The notes: generated by a model from the letters alone, not told the origin. 17,221 nt of DNA from Irineochytrium annulatum (GCA_027600665.1 JADGJL010000612.1:1-17221), one strand, 5' to 3'; shown: positions 1 to 8,902, counted from the stretch's first letter. Translations and numbers: made by a program.

Positions 1-690
1 AAGTCAAGTGTAGGAAAGAAGGAAGTATAGACTGAAAAGAAACCTGGGCAAATGAGCCCCACTCTTATAACGTAAAGCAAAACCCGATAGAGACCGTTAT
101 ACGACACTACAAGAAACTGGGGTACGATGGCCCCCCTTTTAAATAAGTGTACGATTCACGATTAAATAGGGTCGTAGTAAACAAGAAAAGAAAGTGAGGG
201 GGAAGAAACACGAAGAGAATGTTGGTAGAAAACTACATGTGAACCGAGGTAATCAAGTCCGATTAAAAAGGCAAAAATCAATGGAGAATTCTCCATAAAT
301 ACAACAAAACGGAACGCAAGGCCCCCACCCGATCGTCACAGGCGACAATGGCCGAAGGAAGAGAAATTGATGGGGAGGGGGTATTACTAAGTATAGCCTT
401 TAAAAAAACGACAAAAGAAGATAGGCTCCGACACATAAGTTACAAGAGAGAGACATGCATCTCACGGGCAAATGTGAAAATAGACGTGTGCTTAAAAGAG
501 ATTAAACAAGTCTAGGAAAGAGAATAAAAGCTCTATATAAAAGTCGAGCAAAAACGTCAGGCAAAAAACGTCGGTAAAGAAAAAAGGAAACCCCAACCCT
601 CACGTCCAAAAAAATAAAGAAAAAAAAGTGAATGCATCCGGATCCGCCTCCTCTCGCAGTGTAAGGCCTTGCTCGCGCCAAAGCGAAAGA
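1..690. other. Gene-free purine-rich 3' flank of the zinc-finger gene
   Basis: I see no convincing coding region, RNA gene or terminal repeat here. The plus strand is strongly A/G-rich with many short A runs, so a transcript reading through from the minus-strand zinc-finger gene would be T/C-rich. The likeliest content is the 3' UTR and downstream flank of that gene. I found no AATAAA on the minus strand. Confidence 0.5.
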
Positions 691-2226
691 TCACAACTCA
701 GCTTCGGTCTCGAAGCCGACGCTCATGCCGTCGTCCGCAGAGGTGTGGAGGCCGCAGCGCTCGAGCACGTGGTCGGGGAGGTTGATCTGCCGGCCGTCGG
801 CCATGACGGCGGCGGCCTGCTCCTCGAGGGCGCGATGGCGGGCGAGCTGGTCGGGACGGGTGAAGCCTTGGTTGCAGCGGGGGCACTTGTACGGCCTGTC
901 CTCGGCGTGAAGCTGTTTTAAAAAAAAAAAAAAAAAAATCCGGATATCAGCAAAAGCGATCAAGGCGTTGAAGGAGGAGGCAAAAAGAAGGACGTACCGT
1001 GCGCGTGTGCCTCTGCAGGTCATGCTTCCTCGCGAAAGCGGCCCTGCACAGCGTGCAAACGTGCGGCCTCTCGCCCGTGTGGCAGAAGACATGGCTCTTG
1101 AGGTTGTACTGCCTCGGGAAGACCCTCCCGCAACCCTCGTAAGGGCACTTGAAGACCTTGGCGGCGCCGGAGATCTGGCTCGCCGAGAAGGCCGCGGACG
1201 ACTGGCGCCGCGCCGCGGCGCCTTGAAGGCGCTTCATCTTGATGGGCGACGGGATTCCGGTGCCGTCAAACTCGAGAGGTGGGGACGGCGGGGCCTTGAC
1301 CTTGTTCCTGGGCGGCTGGGCGAGGACGACGTTCAAGGGCGACGCGGCGTCCTCTTCGGGCTCGATATCGAAGAAGGCCGACCGTCCGGCGGTGCTCGCG
1401 AGCGAAGACGCCTGTGCCGGGGTGGCGGGCGGGTAGAACATTGGCGCCGAGCCACCGTAGCCGGGGTGTCCGTGGGCTGCCGGGTGCGGGTATGGGTAGT
1501 ACCCGTGGTGGTGGTGGTGGTGTGGCGGCGGTGTGGCCATCATTGAGGCTGACATGGGGGTCATCGGATGGTGTCCCTGGCACGGGCAGGCACCCGCGGG
1601 CTGAGGCGCGTAGTAAGGCGCGTGGTGGGGCCAGGTGGGCGGTGGCATGGCGTATTCCGCGGGCGCGTAGGGGCCTGGGTGCTGGAGGCCGTGGTGCGGG
1701 TGGTACGGCTGGGGGTGGTGCGGCATCGGCGACGCGCTGGCGTTGATGATCTGCTGGTCAGACAACCTAAACACAGAGATTAATATTCCTTTCGCTAGGG
1801 CGGGAATGAACACGACTATTACCCCTCAAAAAGCGAGTTTAGATTGAAGTCCGTGGGCCTCGTAAGGATCTGCAGGTTTGACGCGCGCCTACGCGGGCTG
1901 GTGGCCAGCGGGGAACCGGCCGCAGACGAGGCCGGCGAGAGCGTCGCGACGTCGGGCGGGCTGCGCGCCCTGAAGCTCAATGCCGGGGACGAGAGCGCGC
2001 TGACGGTGGGCGATGCATCGCCAGCAAAGTCAATGAGCGTGTTCTCTGCTTCGTTCATGTCCGGAGCCCAGAGGAAGTCGTTAGGCGACGCGGTCGCGGT
2101 CTGGTTCAGCTGGGGTGAGGTTGGAGCGTCCAGGCCGCCGAGGTCGTCGGTGAAATGGTCCCGCTTTGTGTCGGCGAGATCGCTGGCCAGGCCGGCGGCA
2201 GCGAGGGCGTCTGTGAAGCTGGTCAT
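691..2226 (-). CDS. C2H2 zinc-finger transcription factor, Crz1-like
   Basis: Three exons, 2226-1823, 1766-998 and 912-691, join in frame to 464 aa; the introns are 56 and 85 nt. Residues 1-330 are low-complexity and probably disordered, rich in Pro, His, Ala and Ser, with a run of six His. The C-terminus carries tandem zinc fingers. Finger 1 has C342, C347, H360 and H364. Finger 2 has C372, C375, H388 and H393, with intron 2 falling between its two zinc-binding histidines. Finger 3 has C401, C404 and H417 but no fourth ligand nearby. A TGERP linker joins fingers 1 and 2. The FARKHDLQRH segment of finger 2 and the irregular third finger resemble the calcineurin-responsive factor Crz1, but I see no clear PxIxIT docking motif. 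A nuclear DNA-binding role follows from the fold; targets are unknown. Other C2H2 regulators remain possible. Confidence 0.8.
920..938. repeat. A19 homopolymer (T19 on the transcribed strand)
   Basis: Nineteen consecutive A on the plus strand lie inside intron 2 of the zinc-finger gene. On the sense strand this is a T tract immediately upstream of the CAG acceptor that ends at 913, so it probably serves as the polypyrimidine tract. Its length may vary between strains or in sequencing. Confidence 0.9.
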
Positions 2227-2401
2227 GATCGCTTGTGATCGGCGTGGTGCGGGGGTGTGTGTAAGACGGGATGGCGCTGTTCGCTGAGGGCGGCGACGAA
2301 GCTGGCGTGAAGCGGGCGAGAAAGCTGGCGAGCTGGCGCGAAGCTACAAGCCGGGGCAGAAAGAACGATGGCAGGGATAGCTGAAGCGCAGGGGTGCGCA
2401 G

Positions 2402-2408
2402 CTTTATA
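2402..2408 (-). promoter_or_regulatory. Possible TATA box of the zinc-finger gene
   Basis: The minus strand reads TATAAAG here, after a run of T, about 176 nt upstream of the zinc-finger ATG at 2226. Position and sequence fit a TATA element with a leader of roughly 100-150 nt. This rests on motif match alone. Confidence 0.3.
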
Positions 2409-2521
2409 AAAAAAACGCAGCTCGCACACCGGCTGGTCGGATCTTAGCAGTGGTGCTGGGTTCCGAGTCTGCTGTATTATAGACCCTGGTCTTTGAATTT
2501 CTCTCTTCTTCTTCATCGGCC

Positions 2522-2541
2522 CGTGTCGTGTCGTGTCGTGT
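2522..2541. repeat. (CGTGT)x4 tandem repeat
   Basis: Four perfect copies of CGTGT lie about 300 bp upstream of the zinc-finger ATG. This is a short pentanucleotide microsatellite with no evident function. Confidence 0.9.
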
Positions 2542-3539
2542 CGGTGGCAAGGAGGGGAAGGAGCGGAAGGTGCTAAACTGTGTACCACCTCAGATCCTCC
2601 TCATCTCGCTCGTCTTCCGTCACGTCTTCATATCGTCTTCGCTTCGCTTTTGACAAATGCAAAATGCCACCGTTTCCTGTTTTGCCACTCGGCGCCACCA
2701 ACCGACGCCCAACCAAAAGCGCGAAGCACTGGCGCTTGGGTCTGCGCAATGTCAGCAAAGCGTGGTCCGCGGTGGTAATGACTCCGAAGCACCGGAATCT
2801 TGGCCAGCTTCTTCATCTGCATCGGAAACTGCCCAGATCCCACGATCCTGATGATGGCCGGCTGCTGGGTTTTTGGCAATCGACTTTCACGAGGGTTGCG
2901 CCCGAAGCGTACGCCAAGCGCCACGCGGTAACAACCTAAAACGCATGACTCAAGACTGCTCGTTGCCCCGTTGGCTCGTCGGCCTGCTCGTTGGCAGCGA
3001 AGTCACGTAAAGCTATTGACTACGTCAAAATCACCGCATTCCTTCGGGCTTGCCCTTGGTGGGAATTTGTGATCTTAAGCCAGGTGGGTGCTTTACATTG
3101 ATGACATCAAATGCCCGCCTGGGAGATGGGCTGGAGGGCTGGAGGATTGGCGATTTTTTTATTTTACCGCGTACTCTAAGCAATGGCATGGTTTGAAATA
3201 TCTGTTGTTGCTGCCGTCATTGCATGTGCGTGGCATAGTTATAATTCTTACACTTCCACCCACTAGCTGCATGGATTCAACATTTGAACTGGTGCGGGTG
3301 CCCGTCGCTCCCCTGTGTCCTGCTCGCTAACAAATCGGCTTGCCTGCTAGCCGTCCATCTCGGAATTATTGTCATGACAAACGACGCGGACGCCATCTGC
3401 GCTACGGTGATAATCACATTTATATGACTACGACATTTAGATACAGTTAATAATAATAAGCAGCCAGAAATGCACGAAGGCCAAAACAATAACAGCGAAG
3501 ACGGTAAGGACTGCCTTCGACACAACCGCAGCAACCGAA

Positions 3540-4959
3540 TCAGCGACCTGCACGCCGATTCGCCTCCCCAAAATACCGCCTCATCTCCCCCACGATCAAA
3601 AACGTGACGGCTGACGACGGGCCAGACTTTAGGATGCTGGGAAGCAGGCCCTTATAGAGCGCGCCGATCCCCTCATGCCTCACGATCTGCGTCGCGCAGG
3701 TCAGGATGCCCCGATACCGCGGAATCCCCTCCATGACGTACGAGTTCCGGTCGGGTCCCTGCACTTGTAGGCGTTTTCTGAAAGACGTGGTGTCAACATT
3801 GCGCGCACCAGCCAGCACAACCAACCTGACAACATCAAAGGGCATCACGGCCGTCTTGCTCACGATGCCCGCCAGCCCGCCGCTCACAAAGTCCTCCGTC
3901 GCCATTTTCGGCAGATATCGGCTTCCCTAATGTCGCCGAGAGCGCTTGAAGTAAGTCTTTCGCTTGCACATAGCAACGGGACCATGATATACCTTTAGCC
4001 GTTGCAGCGACTCCTTAAATATCCGCTGCGACTCGAACATGATACCCATGTACGGCATGATCTGGAACACGGACGGCCAGACGCCTCGGTAGAACCCGCC
4101 CAGACCCTCCTTTGCGTAGATTGTCCGAAATGCGTCAAAGAAGCCCTTATAGATCTGCAGAGCGAAATGAGTCGTCGCGCAAGGGCTCCAGCGATCAATC
4201 AAATGCATACCCTCGTCTCTCCTTCAAGGGCAAATCGAGTTCTGAGCAGATCGAAAGGGTATGTCGCCACCGTCGCAATGCAACCGGCCACCGCTGCAAG
4301 CAAAAAAACCATTACGAATAGGCCCTCAACAACAAGCTTTCCTCCTTACATCCGCTTAATATCGTCAGCATCCCCTTCGCCAACGCCACGTCGTTTGATC
4401 GAGCCCATAACTACAGCAACGAGTCACTAAGGCAAATCGCCTCGTGTCAACATACGCTGTCTATGATCCGACCCATCTCCGCGTAAATAAAGAATTGAAC
4501 CGCGCCATAGGCCAGGTACAGATATTCGGCCGACAAATTTCCCTTCCACAGACCCTATCGACACCCTCGTCAATGACCACACACACACACACACACACAT
4601 AGGGCAAGAATACTTTGATCCGCCAAACACGTACCCGTAACCCTTCCTCCTTCACGATCAGCCTCGCGGCCTGCATGATGCCGGTATACTTCGGCGGCGG
4701 CTCGCTCATCGCGACGCCTTGGCCCTGGAACAGCTTCCGAGACGTCGTCTGCATCTGAAATCTAGAACGTTGTATCACTCCATGCATAACCCTTCAAGAG
4801 GGGGAGGGGAAGTGAAAAGGCAAACCTTATCTTGACGACGTCTAACGGGGCGATGACGAAGCGGGACACAACGCCGGCCGTCGCGCCGGCGAGGCCATTC
4901 TGGAAGGGCGTCACGCCGGAGCCGCGGCCCGCTCGGCTGGGCTGGCGATCCTCCCCCAT
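3540..4959 (-). CDS. TPC1: Mitochondrial thiamine pyrophosphate carrier (SLC25A19/TPC1 type)
   Basis: Eight exons, 4959-4826, 4761-4635, 4554-4456, 4410-4350, 4293-4211, 4154-3993, 3926-3826 and 3777-3540, join in frame to 334 aa, close to the family's usual 310-330. The three-repeat SLC25 architecture is complete, with signatures PLDVVK (38-43), PFDLLR (153-158) and PFDVVR (251-256). The flanking segments KIRFQMQ, LLRTRFA and SKT...KRLQVQG, together with WKG, FYRG and YKG, match the thiamine pyrophosphate carrier subgroup. Such carriers sit in the inner mitochondrial membrane and import the cofactor for matrix dehydrogenases. The start at 4959 places the first helix at residue 20, as in relatives. 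Intron 2 contains a (GT)11 microsatellite. Intron 7 (48 nt) has no in-frame stop, so a naive reading would add 16 residues after the third signature. Substrate is inferred from similarity; another nucleotide or cofactor carrier is possible. Confidence 0.88.
4578..4599. repeat. (CA)11 microsatellite in carrier intron 2
   Basis: Eleven CA units lie inside the 80-nt intron spanning 4634-4555. On the sense strand they read as GT, creating many potential donor dinucleotides within a very short intron. Confidence 0.92.
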
Positions 4960-5451
4960 CGGCCGCCACCTAACCGGGGCCTGTTGAAATGCACTTGGGA
5001 GGAGAATTGACGAACGCGCTGAAAACGATTAGACCGATTGCATTCGTGATAGACCGCGCCTCTGAACGCCGTTCCGGCCCTAGACGAGGACTGCTCATTC
5101 CTGCAGCCCAAAAAGCATGCATGATACATATCACATGACTAGACCACCACCCATCATCCATGCTTTCACTCAAGAATATCCATATGACCAGCAAGACGAT
5201 TATAGACAGATGGACGAGTGTAATATTCGATAGCAAAGATAGAGCCGCATAACAAATGATAAAAATTGGGGCGAAGTTTTGACAAGCCCATAAAACAGTA
5301 AGAAGAAATAAATAGCAAGAACCTTGCGCGTATAAAGTTGACATAAGCATGTCAACTAGGGCGTTCAAGTTCCGGTAATTACATAAAATAAATAAACGGG
5401 CCGCGTCCAAAGTCGAAATTTGAGTAAGACGAGTCAAATATCTCAATAAAA
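4960..5451. other. Intergenic region between carrier and esterase genes
   Basis: About 490 A/T-rich bases separate the esterase stop from the carrier ATG on the same strand. This should hold the esterase 3' UTR and the carrier promoter. One minus-strand frame is open across nearly the whole interval and is listed separately. I see no other feature. Confidence 0.6.
4970..5350 (-). CDS. Doubtful small hydrophobic ORF
   Basis: From the ATG at 5350 this frame encodes 126 residues and stops 10 nt upstream of the carrier ATG. The same frame is open back to 5644, overlapping the esterase 3' end in another register. The first 75 or so residues are strongly hydrophobic and could form two or three membrane segments; the tail is polar. 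I do not recognise the protein. T-rich non-coding DNA readily yields hydrophobic frames, so this may be UTR. It is listed because the stop-free length is unusual for such A/T-rich sequence. Confidence 0.12.
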   Translation of the reverse strand: MLMSTLYAQGSCYLFLLTVLWACQNFAPIFIICYAALSLLSNITLVHLSIIVLLVIWIFLSESMDDGWWSSHVICIMHAFWAAGMSSPRLGPERRSEARSITNAIGLIVFSAFVNSPPKCISTGPG

Positions 5452-7438
5452 TTAGACCGGAAGCAGCTGGGGCGCGACATCGATGAACGAGTAAATGTCG
5501 TTCCAAAACTGGCATTTGGCTTGCATGCCCGCGTCCGCCACGGCGGTATAGAACGGAGCGGCCGTCAGGGCCGATGGGCCATCGAACCTGAGCATCTGCC
5601 CGCCGCCGTTGTTGAGCGCAAGATTCTTCTTGTACTCCGGCCACGGGCCGCCGCCTGTCATGAGCTTCACACCGACGTTCGGGTCACCGGTGGTGGCGAA
5701 GTTAACCCAGCCCTGGCTGACGGACGCGCCGAAGGCCGTCTCGGTGCGAAGCATGAACCTCGTGTTGTTAAAGACGAAGGGGATCTCGGCCCCGTCGAAG
5801 ATACCGAGCCTTTCCCTGAAGATTCTTGGATCCTCAATCAGCTTCTTGACCAGGTTGGGGACATAGTTCCACTGGTACTTGTAGACGGCGTGAGGGTTGG
5901 TCGCGGTCGAGAGGGCGTCCGCAAGGGCGCGGGCTGAGCATCCCCAGACGGCGTCGCCGAAGATATTGGCAGAGATAACGAAGGCGTCGTAGTCCGTGGT
6001 CGGGAGGCCTCCGTAGAGTGTGATGATTTGGTTGTACTGGGCCCCGGATAATCCGGGGAATTGGAATGCGAGCCAGAACTGGAACTCATCCGTCGATGTG
6101 ACACCCGTAAAGATGGTACCTGATCATATAATTAGTTTCTGGGAGGAACAGGAAGGACGGAGAGCGCCACCGATATTTCACCTTCGTTAACGGTGGTGCC
6201 GACGATGACTGGGACGCTGGCAAAGTTCTTCTGCGCCGCAAGGTTTATCGGCTTGTCCAGGAGAACTACACCGTCAATTATGGGCTGGTACAAGTATCCG
6301 TACGCCTCCGTCACTTTTACATCCGCCTGAGCCAGAGCGATGGCGGGAATGCTTCTTAGGCAGGCGAGAGTGATAGCCGAAGCGGCAGCCGAAGCATCGG
6401 GTGAAGGGCAGCCGACCTCGAGGGCGAGGGCCTTGTAGAGCGGCTGCAGCTCGAGCGCATGAACGCCCTCGAAGAAGACGGGGCCTGTTAACAAAATAAT
6501 CTATCAGAGTACGGCGGATGTACGAACGATCGGTTTGCCCTTACCCGACTCAATGATGGCTTGGTCGAAAACCGGGCCGACGGCCGTGAAAAGATGGGTC
6601 GCGATACTGATAGCGCCGGCCATCTGGCCCCACGCAGTGACCTTGTTTGGGTTGCCACCGAACTTGGCAATGTGCGTCTTCACCCTGCGTAAGAGTATGC
6701 AGTGAGCGAGAGGGAACAACGAGGCGGTGTAAAATGCTAAGCGTACCACTGCAGAGCCATCCTTTGGTCAAGAAGTCCCACGTTGGTGTTGCCTTCGGCA
6801 ATCAAAGAGTCCGAAGCCAACCAACCGAAGGCGCCGAGCCGGTAGTTGATCGAGACGAAAATCACGTCGCTGTATTCGAGCAGGTGCGTGGGGTCATATA
6901 CCTCCTGGTCGGCCGAACCATCGGTGAAGCCTCCTGTTCCTGTAAAAAGAGTTAGGGTGTACAACCATATCAACGTTGACTGCAGGCAGAGAGATAGAAC
7001 CGCGTACCTCCGTGGATCCACACCATGACGGGCAGGTCATCAGACGCCACCACGCCCTTCGGCGCATATACGTTCAGATACAGGCAGTCCTCAGAAATCG
7101 TGAGGGGCCCATGCAGCGACGGGATCTGCGGGCAGCCGGGGCCGAAGGCGTTCGCGTTGATGGAGCCAAGCTGGGTCGTGATGCTTACGGGGGCCTTGAA
7201 GCGCAGGTCGTTAATTGGCGCGACGGCGTACGGGATCCCGAGCCAATTCACGACGCCCTTGTCGCTGACGAAGCCGGTAACCTGAGCCTGAATTGGCGGA
7301 ACGCGGTGGTTAGACGCGGCAGGGATGGGACGGGCCTCGACTTACGTATCCGACATCGACAGTAAGCGGCTGGGAGAAACCGGCGTAGACGGCGGGCAGG
7401 AGTGCCAGGAGTACGGTGGAAGCGAGGCGAACGAGCAT
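5452..7438 (-). CDS. Secreted type-B carboxylesterase-fold protein, apparently catalytically inactive
   Basis: Six exons, 7438-7346, 7287-7008, 6939-6747, 6684-6545, 6484-6182 and 6119-5452, join in frame to 558 aa, the usual length for the carboxylesterase/cholinesterase (COesterase) family. Residues 1-19 form a signal peptide (hydrophobic core LLALLPAVYA), so the product should enter the secretory pathway. Family landmarks are present: GIPYA, SEDCLYLNVY, WIHGG (121-125), NYRLGAFGWL, GLLDQRMALQW, FGGNP, NEGTIF, and DGAEIPFVF near the end. The nucleophile elbow, normally GESAG, reads GQMAG with Met at 210. The catalytic His position holds Asp at 445. The acidic residue Glu336 is kept. Hydrolase activity is therefore not expected. 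Intact splice sites, signal peptide and frame argue against a decaying pseudogene. A binding or adhesion role, as in other inactive members of the fold, is conceivable but unproven. Confidence 0.88.
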
Positions 7439-8226
7439 TGGAGTGGGGAGCTGATCGAGATGGGGAGCGGAGGTGTCGGGAGACGCCGCCTTTTAATAAT
7501 GCGAGCCGCCATCACGGGCCGCCATCACCGGCTCAAGGCAGGCCTGGCAGCATCGCGCCCAGCGCAACCGCGATTTTGGTACTGACAGTCAAGCGATCTC
7601 AAAAACAGGGAGTTGCTTGATTGAAAGATTGCTGGGCCGCCAGGCACCAAGCTGAGCCGCGGGCGATGGGTCCCCTCCGGGTCAAGGCGGAGGAGCGTTG
7701 CAATCACGCGACCATCCCTCACACGCTTATAGACTCCCTTTCTCAATAAATTCGCAACAGAAAGACTTGCACTTACTGTGGTATTATCAGAGCTTCTATG
7801 TTGTTACCCACTATACTTACACACGTTACAGCAAGGAATTACAGGAAGTCGTATCACGTCTCAAGCACTCACGCGTTGATAAGCTCTGGGCCACTGGCAG
7901 CGGTGCCTTGATCACCATTATTGGATACGTAATAGCATTCCAACCCTCGACCCCTTGATAGCTGTTCTGTTGTCCGCCACCTTTGCTTTCCGGTGATTTC
8001 GAGCCCAAAGCTTGAACATTCAAACTCTGCGGATCTAGTTAGCTACTGTTGTTGGTATTTTACAATGGTCATGCATCCTGGAGAAGTACTGTCTCCAATA
8101 AAATACTGTCATGCTGCAATCGCGCAATCACAAGCTAAAAGCCTTCTCGGTTCCTCTCCGCTGCCCAGGGTAAGCTCCAGAGTGTTACTTGCCCCAAAGA
8201 GTAGCGGCAACCTTCATAGCTAGCAA
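7439..8226. other. Intergenic region between esterase and MED31
   Basis: Nearly 800 bases contain the esterase promoter side and the MED31 3' flank. Open frames here are short, often lack an ATG and have no recognisable domains. I see no RNA gene or repeat. Confidence 0.55.
7490..7498 (-). promoter_or_regulatory. Possible TATA-like element of the esterase gene
   Basis: The minus strand reads TATTAAAAG 52-60 nt upstream of the esterase ATG at 7438. Spacing and composition fit a TATA-like core promoter element. This is motif-based only. Confidence 0.3.
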
Positions 8227-8854
8227 TCAACCCCGACCACCAATCCCTTCGATGCCGGTTTGCCCATTCTCGATTACCCCCGCGCCCTTGACATCCACTT
8301 CCATAGCGTCAACCCGTGCCACATCCTGCTGCAACATTCCGACGCCCACAGCTCCCGCAACACCGTCTTCTCCACCGACGAACGTCGCGTCTCCTGACGT
8401 CGCGCGCCCCCCAACCTCCTCCTCAAACGGCCCTGGGTTCTTGGCTCGCCAATTGTGCCAATGAAAGAACTCTTTCTGGTGAATGAATTGGACGGTCGCC
8501 TCAGATGCCACGGCGGCGCGGAACTCCGGATGCTGAAGGTGGGAGAGCATCTCGAGGCAGTATGGATATCTGAAAGGTTCCAAATTGTGGGCAGAGAATA
8601 ATTGGAAGATTTGAAAATACTTACACTATATACTTGGCGTATGCCGGCTCGCGCCAGTAGTTGAGGTATTTGAGGTAGTTCAGGAATGCGGGATCATTGA
8701 AGTACCGGTTCTGGGCGAGGACTGCTCGGCACGTTGAATTCAAACGTGGATCCGGATAAGAAGACTTACATTGAAGGTATTTAGGGTTCGCGAGGCATTG
8801 CACAAACTCGAGCTCGCGCATCCATCGCAGGTTGCTGGTCTCGACACTCTCCAT
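8227..8854 (-). CDS. MED31: Mediator complex subunit 31 (Soh1)
   Basis: Exons 8854-8770, 8721-8625 and 8569-8227 join to 174 aa. The conserved MED31 core is unmistakable: [20 protein letters not shown], then [36 protein letters not shown], and [13 protein letters not shown]31 sits in the Mediator middle module near MED7 and supports RNA polymerase II transcription in the nucleus. The first in-frame ATG is at 8854; the open frame extends upstream only through non-ATG codons. Residues after about 115 form a Gly/Val-rich acidic tail absent from the compact family core. Intron 1 (48 nt) has no in-frame stop, so retention would insert 16 residues into the core. The gene is divergent from EAF6 with 44 bp between the start codons. 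Confidence 0.95.
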
Positions 8855-8898
8855 TAGGCGGCGTACTTTTGACGACAAAGGCTTGACGCCGAAATGAA
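8855..8898. promoter_or_regulatory. 44-bp bidirectional promoter interval, MED31/EAF6
   Basis: Only 44 bp separate the MED31 ATG (minus) from the EAF6 ATG (plus). No TATA box is visible. TTGACG occurs twice on the plus strand, at 8869 and 8883. Core promoter signals must be shared here or extend into the coding sequences, so leaders should be very short or the two transcripts should overlap. Confidence 0.6.
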
Positions 8899-8902
8899 AT
8901 GA
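8894..8902 (+). promoter_or_regulatory. Two-codon upstream ORF overlapping the EAF6 start
   Basis: ATG AAA TGA lies immediately before EAF6, and its stop overlaps the main start in an ATGA arrangement at 8899-8902. If transcripts begin upstream of 8894, ribosomes would either leak past the first ATG or terminate and reinitiate on the overlapping start. If transcription begins later, it has no role. Confidence 0.4.

Larger units (their letters stand above)
2227..3539. other. Intergenic region between zinc-finger and carrier genes
   Basis: About 1.3 kb hold the 5' flank of the zinc-finger gene and the 3' flank of the carrier gene, both on the minus strand. Open frames of 60-120 codons occur on both strands between roughly 2580 and 2940, but the two longest begin with GTG rather than ATG, and none shows a recognisable domain or a convincing splice partner. 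The stretch 2940-3530 is more A/T-rich and shows nothing I can name. Confidence 0.5.

Noticed and set aside
968..1546. 192-codon plus-strand frame over the zinc-finger gene
   Set aside because: It lies opposite the main zinc-finger exon and is Arg/Gly/Val-rich with no domain; the minus strand carries clear zinc fingers.
4578..4599. CA repeat and other short repeats as CRISPR or mobile-element signals
   Set aside because: They are simple microsatellites inside introns or flanks; there are no spacer arrays, terminal inverted repeats, target-site duplications or transposase-like frames.
4911..5129. 72-codon minus-strand frame overlapping the carrier start
   Set aside because: It is in a different frame from the carrier, which already has a complete N-terminus with its first helix at the expected distance from the ATG at 4959.
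5838..6104. Ser/Thr/Pro-rich 88-codon minus-strand frame
   Set aside because: It is an out-of-frame reading of the last esterase exon, whose true frame is open from 6119 to 5452 and conserved.
6544..6684. Missing catalytic Ser as a splice or frame artefact
   Set aside because: The GQMAG codons sit in the middle of an exon between conserved FGGNP and downstream family residues in one uninterrupted frame, so no alternative splice restores a Ser there.
7439..8226. Possible tRNA or small gene in the esterase/MED31 gap
   Set aside because: I found no tRNA A/B box pair, no ATG-initiated conserved frame and no convincing hairpin.
8855..8878. Upstream extension of MED31 to a TTG codon at 8878
   Set aside because: The added codons have no ATG, and family members begin close to the LEFVQ core, so the ATG at 8854 is preferred.
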